DNA from: Membranipora membranacea
Taxonomy: Eukaryota; Bryozoa; Gymnolaemata; Cheilostomatida; Membraniporidae
NCBI GenBank assembly: GCA_914767715.1
Contig: OU612071.1
Coordinates: 18,040,948 to 18,104,947, forward strand
Length of the DNA: 64,000 nt
Direction of reading: 5' to 3'
The position numbers and the translations under genes are program-made. Positions 23,401 to 35,054 of the stretch are shown in pieces; the stretch's first letter is position 1; each line of letters starts with the position of its first letter. The notes under the pieces are model-generated. The model did no database searches. It saw nothing but the letters and a program-made list of their open reading frames with translations, and was not told where the DNA came from.

Positions 23401-26400
23401 CTTGCTTTTTATACAATAGATTTGATTTTTATTATATTACAAGCATTTTTTTATATACGTCCTTTCAGAAGAATAACAAAAAAAAACCATTGCGAAATAT
23501 TGCTATTACCCAGAGCACGCTGGTTACAATGTTATGCACCATTTACAAAGCAAGTTTCTCATAATGAAAAGGATAATATGTTGCAAGTTGGCAGTTGAGC
23601 TACATTGTGGAGTGCTGTTACATTGATTGGTCCTACCCCCAGCACCTTGAGATGAATCTCCTCCAAGCTGAGTAGATCTTATGTGAATGAACCCCGACCC
23701 CCCACCCTACCCTCGAGCTGTACTGCACAAATTTCAGGACGACTTGGGCTTTGTGAGTTTCTCTTACACCGTCATAAATTATAACGCTGTATTTAGATTA
23801 CAGCTACCAGAGACTTCAGTGAATGTGATAAGTCTGTTTGTGCAAAGGAAGTCAGAAAATATGATGTGGCTGGCGAGGTCTGAGCTACATGTGACATTTT
23901 ATGTACTCTATGAGGTGTAGTTCGAGCTGAATATTTGTCATGTTATCTGGTTATCATTTACCAGCAACACCAATATTATTAGTGTCTCGAGATTGAACTC
24001 AAATATTTTCATGTCTTTTGATCATAAGGTGATAGGTGGGCGCATATTGGCAGGGTGGGACAAAATAAAGCCTATTATGGATTGTGGTTTGGAACAACCA
24101 TAAAAGTTGCTTCAAAAAAGAATATTCAAATGGTTATTGCAAGGATTGCAATCCTTGGTTATTGTTATCAAAGATTATAAATACTCATATGTTGTTATGT
24201 AGGCGTATCATTGATGCGACGTAGTGTGGAGAGCAATAAATTATATACTTATCTATATGGTGTCAGTTGAAATGCAAAAGGATAGTAGCCTGTCTTGACA
24301 AGCTTTAATACTCCAATTTTGATGTCTAGTTAGAGGTAAACCAACCTTTTGTATAGCCTGTCATGACATGTGCTGTTGTGGGGGGTAGTTTCTCCCCCCC
24401 CCCAACAACAAAACATGTCATGACAGACTATATCAAAGGCTGGTGAACCTCTACCAGCCATAAAGATGGATTATGGTTGGCAGTTAACAAAACTAAACTA
24501 CTGACCTGCAAACTGCTTAGGACACACTAAAGTGCAGTTTGTGGTTCTAACATAAACACTAAATATGCATTCTGTAAATAATGTATGTGACCACAGGACT
24601 GACAACTCAATAACAACCTTGATGCACTGCCACCAAGGTCATCTTGAAACAGATATGAAAATATTACTAGATGTGCGCTCACGTGTAAAAACTCGTGACT
24701 GATTGCACACGCGAAGGATTATGGAAATGTGAGAGTTTTTCCAGTCATATTCGAATAAAAATGTGGCTACTGTGTGCGTGGGATATGCGTGTGTCTTAGC
24801 GCCTTGGGTTGTCATAAAGGGGTATGCGCTGGGGATGGCTGCGCGAAGAAAGGACGTGTGTACTCGTCATGTTCAGATTGATGACCAATTCGTGATACAC
24901 ATAGCTCAAAGTTTGTTATTCAGCATGACATGGTAGCGCAAGGACATAATGCTATTACCTTAACTTTGCTCTGTTGTAAGCCTGCTCTGTGGTAAAATCC
25001 TCGAAGGTTACACATTATTGAACTATTTATTTTGGCAGCTGGACAATAAAACAGTTGATTTATTCCAGTATCTTCTAACATTAATTTAGCCAGAGCAACT
25101 CCTTGGCCAGAGCACCTATGACCTGAACCTAGTCACTATTTTTTATAAAGGAAAATTGGCACCAGGCCATCTACCTTTGGACTTGCCTAATTATTACATT
25201 GTTTTGAGTAACTGCTTGCATAATATCAACATTATAACTCCTGTTATTGATTATAATACCACAGTAAAGAATTACCTAACAGCAAATGTTTAGTCAATAA
25301 TGCAGTGGGGTTTGAAACCCTTAGACATTAGAGAGAAATTGCTCACTATGGTACTATGCCAGATTTGGTATCATTTTTTTAAAGGTGAAAATTTGCCACT
25401 AAATAAAATCTACCTAGGCCTACCTTCCAGCACCATTATGCCTAGGCCTGTATGCTTGTAGACGTGAAAAAAAGCATCATAAATTTCACAATTTAAATGG
25501 AAATCAGTGCCTTATCCGGGAGTTGAGTATGAAATGATGTTTATAATGCCTGTAACAATCTGTTTTGTTTTATATGGAGTTAACTTTGAATAAGAGGCTG
25601 CCATAGCCGATGAAATCAGTCTACCATTTTGTCACAAAGTAACCCTGTTTAATAAGCACTTTGTGTGACCCATCCTCCCTATTGCATCACCAGAACCAGC
25701 ATATTACAACAGAAATTCCATGATCTTAAAGTTCACATGCTGGTACAGTTTACAACAAGAACCTTTTGCACTTATCTCGGAAATCATGTCCACTATAATC
25801 GTTGTGTGGTTAAAAAAAAGCCATATCCCCTTGGATCAGTAAGGTAATTGCCATGTTTAGAGGATGGTAGTCTTGTTATAAGGATGGACGTAACTTTTAA
25901 GGATGCCATAACACTCAACCACTAGTACAGGCCAGTCATGCGATGGTCAGTGTCTTCAGATCTGGTCAGATTGTAGCCAGGTGCGTCGCCCTAACAGGTA
26001 ATTAAAGTGTGGTTGTGACAGAATCAGTTCTGGGTATCACACTAGCGCTCTCAGTCAAATTAATAATAGCTATCTGTTCTAGTTTTGAACAAAAAAATGT
26101 TGCCCAGTTTCAGCTGATTTTCACTCAAATTTGAGATCAGAAGATAATTAAAATGGTACTCGTTAGTATACGCTATCATGAAAATAGTTCCCCTACTTTT
26201 GTAGTACCTTCTCATCCTAACTATGAATGAAAATCAGTTAAAACTGGACCAGAGACTATGATTACAAAATTTTAGCAGTATTCTAAATCGGACTGGGAGC
26301 TCTAGCTAGAGTGATACCAAAGACTTGATTCTGTTGCCAACCACTCATAGCCTTCAACAGAGGAGAGCACAAAATATGAAAAACCCACGACAATTCTGTC

Positions 26401-27276
26401 ATCTCAAGGTTTTGTTTCAACCACCACCACTGCTATATCTAATTCCAGTCCTGTTTTTTAAGAAAAAAGCCTAACAGAATGTGACACTGTAGTAATATAT
26501 CATCTGGTAATAGTGGTATTTACCTCTTTCATTGCTGGAATGATGTATCCCAGTTGTCTATCAAGGTTTTCTGTACTATAATATCCATTGTACATATCGA
26601 TAGGGTAAATCTTTATACCAGGTACTCGCTACAAGAATATGTGAGGAAAAAGGATTTAATATGGAGGCCAAAAATGATTCATTTTGCTACAGCCACGTGT
26701 AGTTCCTAGAAAATGCTAGGCCTACCAACATTTAAACCAGCCGTTGTTTATTGATGACACCAGTGAGGAGTCCTTGATGACACAAACGTGAAAAACAGGA
26801 CATTTTCTTTCAACTATTGCAGCTTTAATGAGTTAATGGATACGACTTCACCTGCCTAATATTAACTCAAACTGTAGGCTATATGAATTTTTTTCTCTGA
26901 TATATGATTGATCTAAAATAACGAATACACCATATTTTTACCATTTAGTTTCACATCTGTGCACAAAGTACATCAGACTATCTGATGTACTTGGTGCACA
27001 GATGTGAAATCAAATGGTGAAAATATTTTGAAATGAAGTTCAGCTCATATAACTTTGAAAACAGGTCACCTTTGGAATATACTGGTTGGCAAAATCTAGC
27101 TCTTTCTCGTCATTGAGCACTCCATGCATAAATATTATCGGTCTGACTTTGCCTGAATCCAGTTGCTTTGCTCCACCAGTTAGGGGTGCGCTTCCACTGG
27201 TGAACACTCGAGGCACAGCAGTGATTGAACTGAGGCACAGGAGGAGTAGAACCGGTACGGCCATATGTGACCTCAT
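20488..27276 (-). CDS. PPT2: Lysosomal palmitoyl-protein thioesterase 2
   Basis: Six minus-strand exons join in phase to ~313 aa (human PPT2 is about 302): 27276-27070, 26628-26524, 23315-23113, 22382-22240, 21299-21160 and 20631-20488 (TAG). Residues 1-20 are a signal peptide (VPVLLLLCLSS). The alpha/beta-hydrolase fold shows RPIIFMHGVLND, the nucleophile elbow CFSQGG (Ser ~120), acid GPNDTVITPWQS (Asp ~239) and histidine in PGLDHIYWY (His ~294). Family enzymes hydrolyse acyl thioesters in the lysosome. LGFYDSNE and the FWYSWEGQ-to-NYWNDPHH segment resemble PPT2 more than PPT1. Its start lies 1.28 kb from the divergent TMCO1 gene. Introns hold several foldbacks; the coding exons look intact. 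Confidence 0.93.
24331..24462. repeat. Foldback family C, copy 1 (G/C-run loop)
   Basis: Arms tagaggtaaaccaacc...tagcctgtcatgaca and tgtcatgacagac...ggtgaacctcta are inverted, and the loop carries a G run facing a run of ten C. The core resembles 62202-62277. It lies in PPT2 intron 2. Confidence 0.75.
26008..26345. repeat. Foldback, ~110-bp arms, in PPT2 intron 2
   Basis: gtggttgtgacagaatc / gattctgttgccaaccac, gggtatcacactag / ctagagtgatacc and gctgattttcactca / atgaatgaaaatcagt are inverted pairs in mirrored order around a centre near 26175. No ORF and no clear target duplication. Confidence 0.75.
26930..27030. repeat. Hairpin-forming inverted repeat in PPT2 intron 1
   Basis: tttcacatctgtgcacaaag followed by tacatcaga is repeated inverted as tctgatgta and cttggtgcacagatgtgaaa with almost no loop. 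The similarity extends outward through ccatttag/caaatgg and the AT-rich flanks. Confidence 0.8.
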
Positions 27277-28555
27277 CTTGATTGTTATGACTAAAACGAA
27301 TCTACAATATAAATTAAGTGGTATATCATATATGGTTATCAGCCCTTCCTAGCTTGCGACATACAAAGAACCGGTTTGCGCCCTTGAACAAACAATAGGC
27401 TTAGCCTACTTGTGCTCAACTTTTACACTGATAAAAGAAGAAAGTCCAGAATTAAATCTAAGTTTTAGGTTCCAAAGATCCAACAATACCAAGCTACTTA
27501 TACCTTGGCACGTATATACCTTTTCCAAGCCCAAACCCTCTTTTGTTAATAGGCTAGGGGCCAGCGATAAAATTTGCTGTGTCAGAAACCTTGGGAAAAT
27601 ATAAAAGTTGACACTGATATAGGCCTACAGTAGCTTAGTTGAAGTTGTAACATGGTTAGTTAGTGGTTGGTGTCTGCCCATCCCTAGTGTCTACCATCCC
27701 AGACTCAGAATTGGCGGATGTAAGCTTTCTGCCTCTTGTCACGCCTGCGAGCCTGCGTCGAGGCCAGCCTTTATTGATCAGCCAAGCCAAAATATTTTAA
27801 AAACACCTAGATAAATGAATTATTTATATATATATGTAACACAACCAATCAGATACGACAGACTTACTAGGGAGAGCCCCTGGGACCCTGGAACTTATTT
27901 GCCAGTTTCATTGTGCCAATATTCTATATGAACCACCTGAAGTGAAGGCATGTACTACTCCCAGGGGCCCATGGCTACTTTCTCCTGTGGTTCTTAACAG
28001 TTGCTGATGTGTAGGCTCTGAGCAAGACCACAACAACACTGATTATTTCAATTTTAATTAAGTTTTAAACAAACTGTCCTACTATACTCACCTTTCAACA
28101 CAGGTTTCAAGGTTTAGGTCTCACTTTACACTTACTCTGAATACTCACATGTATGGGAAGTTTGTTACCCTCTCACTACAAGCATAATTAGATGAATTTA
28201 TCCTGAGCTCTGAGAATCAGTGACTTGTCCCAACTGGAAGCCAAGCCAAAATTGGGATTTTCCAGTAAAAAAATCAGGCCATACATAGCCCCAAAAATAA
28301 GAATTAATAGGACTGAGTTTGGGGTCTTCCTTATATCAACAAGATCTTGACTATTTTTATAAGGCCAAGGTTCGTCGACCGGAAATACATCAGTTGTAGC
28401 CTCTGGTCTATCATAAAACTTTCAGAAGATGAAATAATCTAGAATGCAGGTTTACCAGCTCAGTAGGTCAAAGGCTAGGAAGAAAAAGTGCTGATAAAAA
28501 AAATTGTGTAGCATCATCATTCATCTCCATTTTTCATAAAGGACTGATTATAAAG
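27277..28555. promoter_or_regulatory. Divergent intergenic region between PPT2 and TMCO1
   Basis: The two genes are transcribed away from this 1.28-kb interval, so it must contain both promoters or one shared promoter. I see no clear TATA arrangement or CpG-dense block. It includes a short TA microsatellite near 27819-27834. No exon is recognised. Confidence 0.5.
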
Positions 28556-31500
28556 ATGGTGTTGTCAGACACACTACTGATTGTTGGAATCTCAACTTGC
28601 ACAGCGTTGCTTGGAGAAGGTAAATCATTAGATTAACCATGAAACTTCTCTTCTCTTTTTATCTTCTGAGTCCATCAATCACTTTGATTGATCAATCAGG
28701 GAGAATAAAATTCTCTCTGCTTTGATCAATAATCCTTGCTTCGATTGATACTACCTCATATTGATTGACTCTCAGTGTCACAGTGAGTAAGTGAGTTAGT
28801 AATAGAAGTTGCACCAAGGAGTTAGAGTCCCTCTAACTAACTCATTGGTTGCACCAACCACCAAAGTAAGTTCATCCCATGGGCACCTGGGGGATCTGCC
28901 CATGGGCAAAGTGTACTGCTGGGCAGATCCCCCAGGTGCCTATGGTTCATCCTTACTGGCTGCTAAAATTAGAAAACCTAATAAAAGCTCTAAGTACATA
29001 TTCCCTTGCTGATCTGGCCCCTTCTCTGATTATACTTTCTATAAACTATTATATTATAGCTGTGCAGCCAGCAATTCACCCTAAATACCTTACCTCAAGA
29101 GATTTTCAGATCGAAATTGCTGGTGTTGAACGTCATTCTTTAGTGTGGGCTCTCACCAGGGCTAATATCCAATTCCCTTCCTAGTGAGATTAGGAAAGGG
29201 ATTTTTTATGAATAAAATAATCTCTCAGCAGTCTAAGGATTTAAGTAAAGTAAGAGGGACGGTGTTGTAGCTTTAGCTACTTCTGTACTCTGCAAGCAGA
29301 ATCCCTACAGATTGAAACAATTTTTATCGTTCGTCAATCTGTAAAAAAACTTGCCTTTGCTTCTTGCGCCTACATGTAGGTGGATCTTTACAAATGGAAC
29401 ACATTGGCAACTAAAATTATCTCTCACCAGTCTTACAACTGCAAAGATATTTTATTAATCTGAAGATATACATTTGTTACTTTTATATATTCAGGTCTTA
29501 CCTGGTTGCTTGTGTATAGAACTGAGAATTACCAGCGGCTCAAGAATGAAGTTGAGAAACAGACGAAAAAAGGTTAGTAGCCCATTATTGAAAATAATGT
29601 GATCTTATCCAAAAGTATGACAGTTTGCTCCATATTCTTACCAATTTATGTATCAGATTTACATTTGATCAACTGAAGATACCAATGACCTTTGAGGTGT
29701 AGCTTGATGTACCAGGAAGGTGTTACAGAGCTGCTAAATCTCTCTAACTGCTTGTTTGTTCCATTGAAACTTGCGTCCAGTTGGCCTAATTGCTTTCTCT
29801 GTGTAAGTTCTCAACGTCACCGGAATTTGTTTAACTTCTTGCAGTCGAGAAACAAAAGGCCAGCATAAACGAGTCAGATAAGAACGCCAAAAAGAAGTTA
29901 GGTAAGTTCTTCATTCTTAATTCTTTATAGTCTATTGTGGGTCGAAAAAAATGTGCTGAATTAAGGGACAGGTAGCCGCCAAATAAGTGAGAGCGTGCAA
30001 TAGTGTTAAACACACTGTGTTCGAATTCCACTGCAGTCCTACTGGAGTTTGTGAACCAACCTTTCAGAAAACAGAAAGCGGTTTGGCGTTGCAGCCTAGT
30101 ATAGCCCTTGTTTTGGATGTTGGGTGTGAACGCCCTGCTTATTTTGATAATTTTATTTTAACCAAGTTGTTGGAATCACAGGCTTCTCCTAATTAAAATT
30201 ATCTAATTCAGTGTTTGCAAAGTCTTGAATAGATATCTGAGATAATAGCCACACTGCTGGCTGGTCCTGTGACCCTAGAGTGATCGTATTGATTTTCAAT
30301 GAAGATAAGCCATACATGATTGCTGAAGTTAGCATCTGCCCTACCATTGTAATGTGACAATTAGTCCCGAGGTATTTCAGCCACAAACTGCGCAAGTATA
30401 ATACCCATATCTTATCTTAATGGATCAAACAAACAAAGACCTTTTTGTTATTTTCATGAACATATAGGCCCTAAATACTATATGTTACATATTAATAACA
30501 TATACATACCTTATAAATAACTGTATATATATATATATATATATAAAAATACATTTATACATACCTAATAAAATTTATATAAATACTTTATATGTAACAT
30601 ATAAATAACATATCCTACATACTTCAAATTAACATACTTGATAAAACCATATATATAAACATACAAGTATTTATATGTTTATGGTTATTTCCTATCTAGG
30701 TATACTGAGTAGACTGTGATGTTTGTGTTTTTATTTATTATAGATCGACAGGAGGAGCGACTGAAGAATGATAGCAGAGATCTAAATATGACAAAGATGA
30801 AATCCATGTTTGCTATCAGTTTTGTGTTTATGGCTCTTCTTAGTGTGTTCAATTCTATGTAAGTACCCAATGCTACCCAACAGGTAAACAGGTTATCAAG
30901 TTACTTTGGGTGGCTGATCTTTTTAGCTGTAGCTCCACCACTGAACTGTTGATGAGGTCCACAAAAGATGACAAATTTCCTGCCTAACTATAACTAATTT
31001 TATTCACAGCGGTGATTGAGGTGCTTTGTAAATTGAGGGTAATTGTTTTATGGAAGCAGGAGTCTTAGTGCTAGGGGCGCTGCTAAATTTCAGACTGATG
31101 CACTATTTTCAACCAATATCAAATAGGGGTGATATATAACAATCTCAATCAAACAGAACATCAACCCTGTCGCTCGGTAGGTTGACTGCTGCTCTGTGAA
31201 GGTCTGATCTTTCTTTGGGGCTGTTCCAACAGCAGCATTGAAAACTATTAATTGTGTTGGCGCCTGTCTGGTCCAAGTCAATGTAGATAGCCAATATGTT
31301 AGATCTGATTGGTTGTTGGATGGGAGTGAGTTAGTCTCAGTTCAGAAGGTACCTGCCTGAATAAAAGCAACTGATGTCAGAGTGAATGTTATTAGCTCCA
31401 TAGCTACTTTTTGATCCAGGCGTTAGCTCGGTTTCCATTCAACCACCAATCAGTTTAGAGCCACATTGACTACATGACACGGATGTTTTCATACTTCTTC

Positions 31501-33386
31501 TTATCTGTTCATATTTAACTCCTTTCATGTAACAGATTTGAGGGGCGAGTCGTAGCTAAGTTACCGTTTGAGCCGATCTCATGGTTTCAGGGAATCAGTC
31601 ACAGAAATCTACCTGGTAACGACTTCACAGACTGCTCATTTATATTCTTATATATACTCTGTACTATGGGTATCAGGCAGGTGAGTCATAGCTAAGGTTT
31701 ATCCTAGTGCAGTATATATAAGCTTGCTTAGGGGTGACAATGACTTACCATAGAGCAGTAAAATATTAGCTAGAGTTAAGTTTAGATAGCTAAGGGTTGA
31801 CTTAACGTTAGGTAGACGTCATTTTCACTTGCCAAGGTGAGAGCTCATTTTATGCTAAATGGATAACTAACTTAAAGGGCAACCAAAGTTTCAAACAACT
31901 TCTCATTGATGGCCATTGATCAATAGCAGATTGCACCTTCTGCATGGGGACAAAGACAAAATATGATTCGGATGATTATTCAGCCAGAATTCTTGTGAAA
32001 CATTTCTTCCATCAGGTACTCAAACTCAGCTAAAAGAGAATACCACATAGCAGTTTCCTGTTCCTGTTTTTATTTAGCCTGTGCTCTATAATCATTACAG
32101 CAAAGTCTTGGAACCTCCCCTAAACTGAAGTGTTACCCAGCTTAGAGTCAGCAACTACTTTGAGTTTTGCATCGCGTAATGCACAAAACTGATGCTGCCC
32201 AGCACATTATTTGCTACCCATTAATGCATTGCTTCGAAACCTTGATTGCCCTTTAAAACCAGCCAAAACTTACACATTATCAGGACTCCCCGTAAGAGGC
32301 CAGAAAATGTTCCCACTCCTTCTTTACTCCTCAATTGAGATTGTGTACTCTGGGTATCAGACAGTGTTGAGGGTATCAGACAGTGTAGAGGGTATCAGAC
32401 AGTGTTGAGGGTATCAGACAGTGTTGAGGGTATCAGACAGTGTTGAGGGTATCAGACAGTGTTGAGGGTATCAGACAGTGTTGAGGGTATCAGACAGTGT
32501 TGTGTAAATAACAAAGGTTTACCCTCGAGCAGTAAATATAAGTTAGATTTTACTTTTTCCTAGATTCGGGGGGCAGTCGGACAGGGGACAAAGTCTGGGG
32601 GGCTCAGACTAAGGGTGACTTTATGTAAGCTAGGACTTAATTTCACTAGCTTAGTTGAGAGATTTTGTTATGCAAAGTGGGTGGGTAAATACTAGCTAAT
32701 ATAAAATTCATAATATCGGGCCCGTGTGATGAGATGAGATTTTGAATGCTGAACTCCTATTGGGTAGGTGAGGTGTTGATAACACACTGATCACACGGTA
32801 ATATGTATATCCCTTATTTGAACAGAGTTTGTATATGTAACTCGAGTGCAATCAAGAAGGATTCTGTGTGACAACCCTAGGTGAATTTGTAGTATTAGGG
32901 GCGCAAAAACATGTGGTACTTAGACTAAGTTGCTATTAACAATCTAAGATACCCATCCTAATAGTGTAATCTCGATGTCAGTGTGAGTTATTTATAGTCC
33001 ATGTTCTGATGAAACTTGCTCGTTTTACAATTTACCTTGCGAAGGGATTTTTAACATTGTTTATATTATGTTCAGGTATATCAAGAAAAAGATTATGCGC
33101 ATTGTTTTTTCAATTAATGAGAAAATATATAAGGCATATGACACAAGGAACTCCTTCCAAATGTTTTTATCTCCAACTTTAGTCCGTTCTCTGTTTGTTA
33201 GCGAGTCATCCCCCTCATTGACACAAAGACGACAACTCTTAATTTGGACTTATTTTTCAGAGTGGTGAAACTAAAGTCTTATTTGATCTTTTTATGTAGA
33301 ATATTCAAAAGCTTCTAGGATTTGCACCATCCAGATCAATCGGAGCCCAGAACTCTTTCTTCCCTGCAGCACCAGAGTTAAAGTAA
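28556..33386 (+). CDS. TMCO1: Transmembrane and coiled-coil protein TMCO1 (ER calcium-load-activated channel)
   Basis: Six exons join in phase to ~181 aa (human canonical form about 188): 28556-28619, 29495-29572, 29845-29901, 30744-30858, 31536-31680 and 33300-33386 (TAA). Family members sit in the ER membrane, relieve calcium overload and take part in multipass-protein biogenesis. Visible features are an N-terminal membrane segment (DTLLIVGISTCTALLGEG), TWLLVYRTENY, a Lys/Glu-rich coiled coil (~35-85), KMKSMFAISFVFMALLSVFN, FEGRVVAKLPFEP, SHRNLPGNDFTDCSFIFLYI, CTMGIRQNIQKLLGFAPSR and a divergent C-terminus. A poly(A) signal is at 33728. Intron 5 contains a MITE and a damaged copy of the exon 5 end with a minisatellite; intron 3 contains a TA-rich microsatellite. 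Confidence 0.95.
28877..28943. repeat. Hairpin in TMCO1 intron 1
   Basis: gcacctgggggatctgccca pairs with the inverted tgggcagatcccccaggtgc around a ~20-bp loop; only a few mismatches lie outside this exact 20-bp stem. Confidence 0.85.
29973..30050 (+). repeat. Degenerate tRNA-like sequence (SINE head relic)
   Basis: ggtagccgcc, gagagcgtgcaatag and gtgttcgaattcca have the order and spacing of a tRNA box A and box B, but the D- and anticodon arms are poor. It lies in TMCO1 intron 3 on the same strand as the gene. Confidence 0.35.
31872..32256. mobile_element. TTAA-flanked MITE family B, copy 2
   Basis: 385 bp, with TTAA at both ends and inverted termini agggcaaccaaagtttc / gaaaccttgattgccct. 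It is near identical to 10609-10987. It sits in TMCO1 intron 5, just before the duplicated pseudo-exon. Confidence 0.85.
32257..32560 (+). pseudogene. Damaged duplicate of the TMCO1 exon 5 end with 19-bp minisatellite
   Basis: About 32305-32365 reads CSHSFFTP...CTLGIRQ in frame, against CSFIFLYILCTMGIRQ at the end of exon 5. The sequence after the array (aaaggtttaccctcgagcag) matches the start of intron 5 (ctaaggtttatcctagtgcag). Instead of the donor gtgagt the copy runs into a tandem array and an in-frame stop. It is a non-functional segmental duplication within intron 5. Confidence 0.6.
32353..32504 (+). repeat. 19-bp minisatellite, 8 copies
   Basis: Unit ggtatcagacagtgttgag, repeated eight times; copy 2 has one substitution and copy 8 has an altered end. 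The unit includes the ggtatcag found at the 3' end of TMCO1 exon 5, so the array appears seeded by the exon-intron junction of the duplicate. Confidence 0.95.
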
Positions 33387-35054
33387 AGAAGAGTGACAAA
33401 AGTCTCCCACCTGTCTTATATCACAACAAACAAACATCAGTGTTATCTGCAGATTTGTTTGGTTTTCATCGCCTGTATAAGAGGAACGTTTAATTTCCTT
33501 CATACAAGATAGGCTCTAGAAACATCATTTTTATCTGTGCGAAGTCACAACTGAGCAGTTTCAATGGCGGATAATGTTATAGTATCACTTGTAATTGTGG
33601 TTGTCTTCTATTTTGGGGGTGCCTTTGCTATGCACTTTTCACCATCTATTAGATGATACTTGCACGCCTCATGTAAAATCTTTTCAAATTTGTCAGATAT
33701 GCCCCGCTTATAGTATAAGATAATTTGAATAAATGAATTAATTTGTACTGCTTGTTTCATTCTGTTCATATACCCCCAAGTTACCATATATTTGTACACA
33801 ACAGATCCATAAATTATCTCAAAATGAGTTACCTGCTATATGCCTACCCGTCATTTCAAAGTTATAATGCATTGAATCCCATAACTTTAATTTTAAAAGC
33901 TTAACTCACTATTTAAATTTGTTTGCTTTTTCTCCCACATGAACTGATTAATTAATGAGGAATGTAGATGTTAGAACCAAGAAAATAAAATTTGAGAATT
34001 TCCAAGAAATCCCTAACTGTTGATGATTCCACGCGATATGCACAATATTGACATTAATTATCTGATCGCACTTTGCATGTGTGCAAGCAATCAGTATATT
34101 ATTTTGGTTATCTTTGTACCGTACCGCTTGGAATAATCCAAATGGGCTTGAGTTCTCTAACTGGAAGGTCACCTCGACCCACTGAGTAAAATTTTTCCAG
34201 TTTGTGTCATTGTCGCTGTGGTGCTGAGAGCTCAAGAGTTGATTTGCAAGCCGTGTAGTCTGATAAGTACTATAGTTTATGAGTAAGTAAGTATGGACGG
34301 AATTTTCCGATCTGTTTTCCCTGAATCACTCATTCATAGCTGGTCTTCGCTATCAGATTTGGTTTGTGTTTGGTGGCTTCACTATTTAACCTAAACCGAT
34401 ATCATATCTATATCCCTGCTATGTCTCATGAATGTATTGAGAAACCATGACCAACGTCAAACGGAAGATATATCATATATTTACCACTTATCAAAACTGC
34501 ATCATGTTACGTCATAAGTTTGCCAACGTGCACTTACAGCTTTGTTCAAGTTTTGAGCGAGCTGGTTTCGCCTAGCTGAAGTGTCAGCTCTGGTGATATG
34601 GCTATACATCAATAATTGACAATACCTCCACATTAATTTTATTAACATACTATTATTTCGGTGTGGATTGAAACGATCAACAAATTCCCATGTCTTACAA
34701 AAGTGAGTTTACGGTTGAACTGGTAACTATTCCGCATGTGGTAAAATGTATCATCTTTACTTTCATCATCTTTGGGAAAATAACGCTTAGTCTGGTCCTG
34801 TCCCTCCCCTTCCCCTTATTGCTATTTCCAAATCAAGACAATTATGTTCATTGCTTCATCATCTTGGAGAGCAGAAGTTGCCCTAACCACTAGGTTATAT
34901 TGGGAGTTATCCCCTTAATATTGCTTATAGTGGGCGGGACTTAGCCGAATAATGTTTACAGGAAATGGGCTGACCGGATACAGCACTAAGTCACATGACA
35001 GATAATATTCTGAAGAAGAAATTTTCTTGTAACTTTCAGTGATCAGAAGGAAAG
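33387..35054. other. Intergenic region between TMCO1 and the V-ATPase G gene
   Basis: It contains the TMCO1 3' UTR and poly(A) signal (33728) and the promoter of the next gene. A 95-codon minus-strand reading frame (33948-34235) has no recognisable family or splice partner. Nothing else was identified. Confidence 0.5.

Noticed and set aside
33948-34235. 95-codon minus-strand open frame between TMCO1 and V-ATPase G
   Set aside because: No recognisable motif, no splice partners and no homologous copy in the window; its length is possible by chance in AT-rich DNA.
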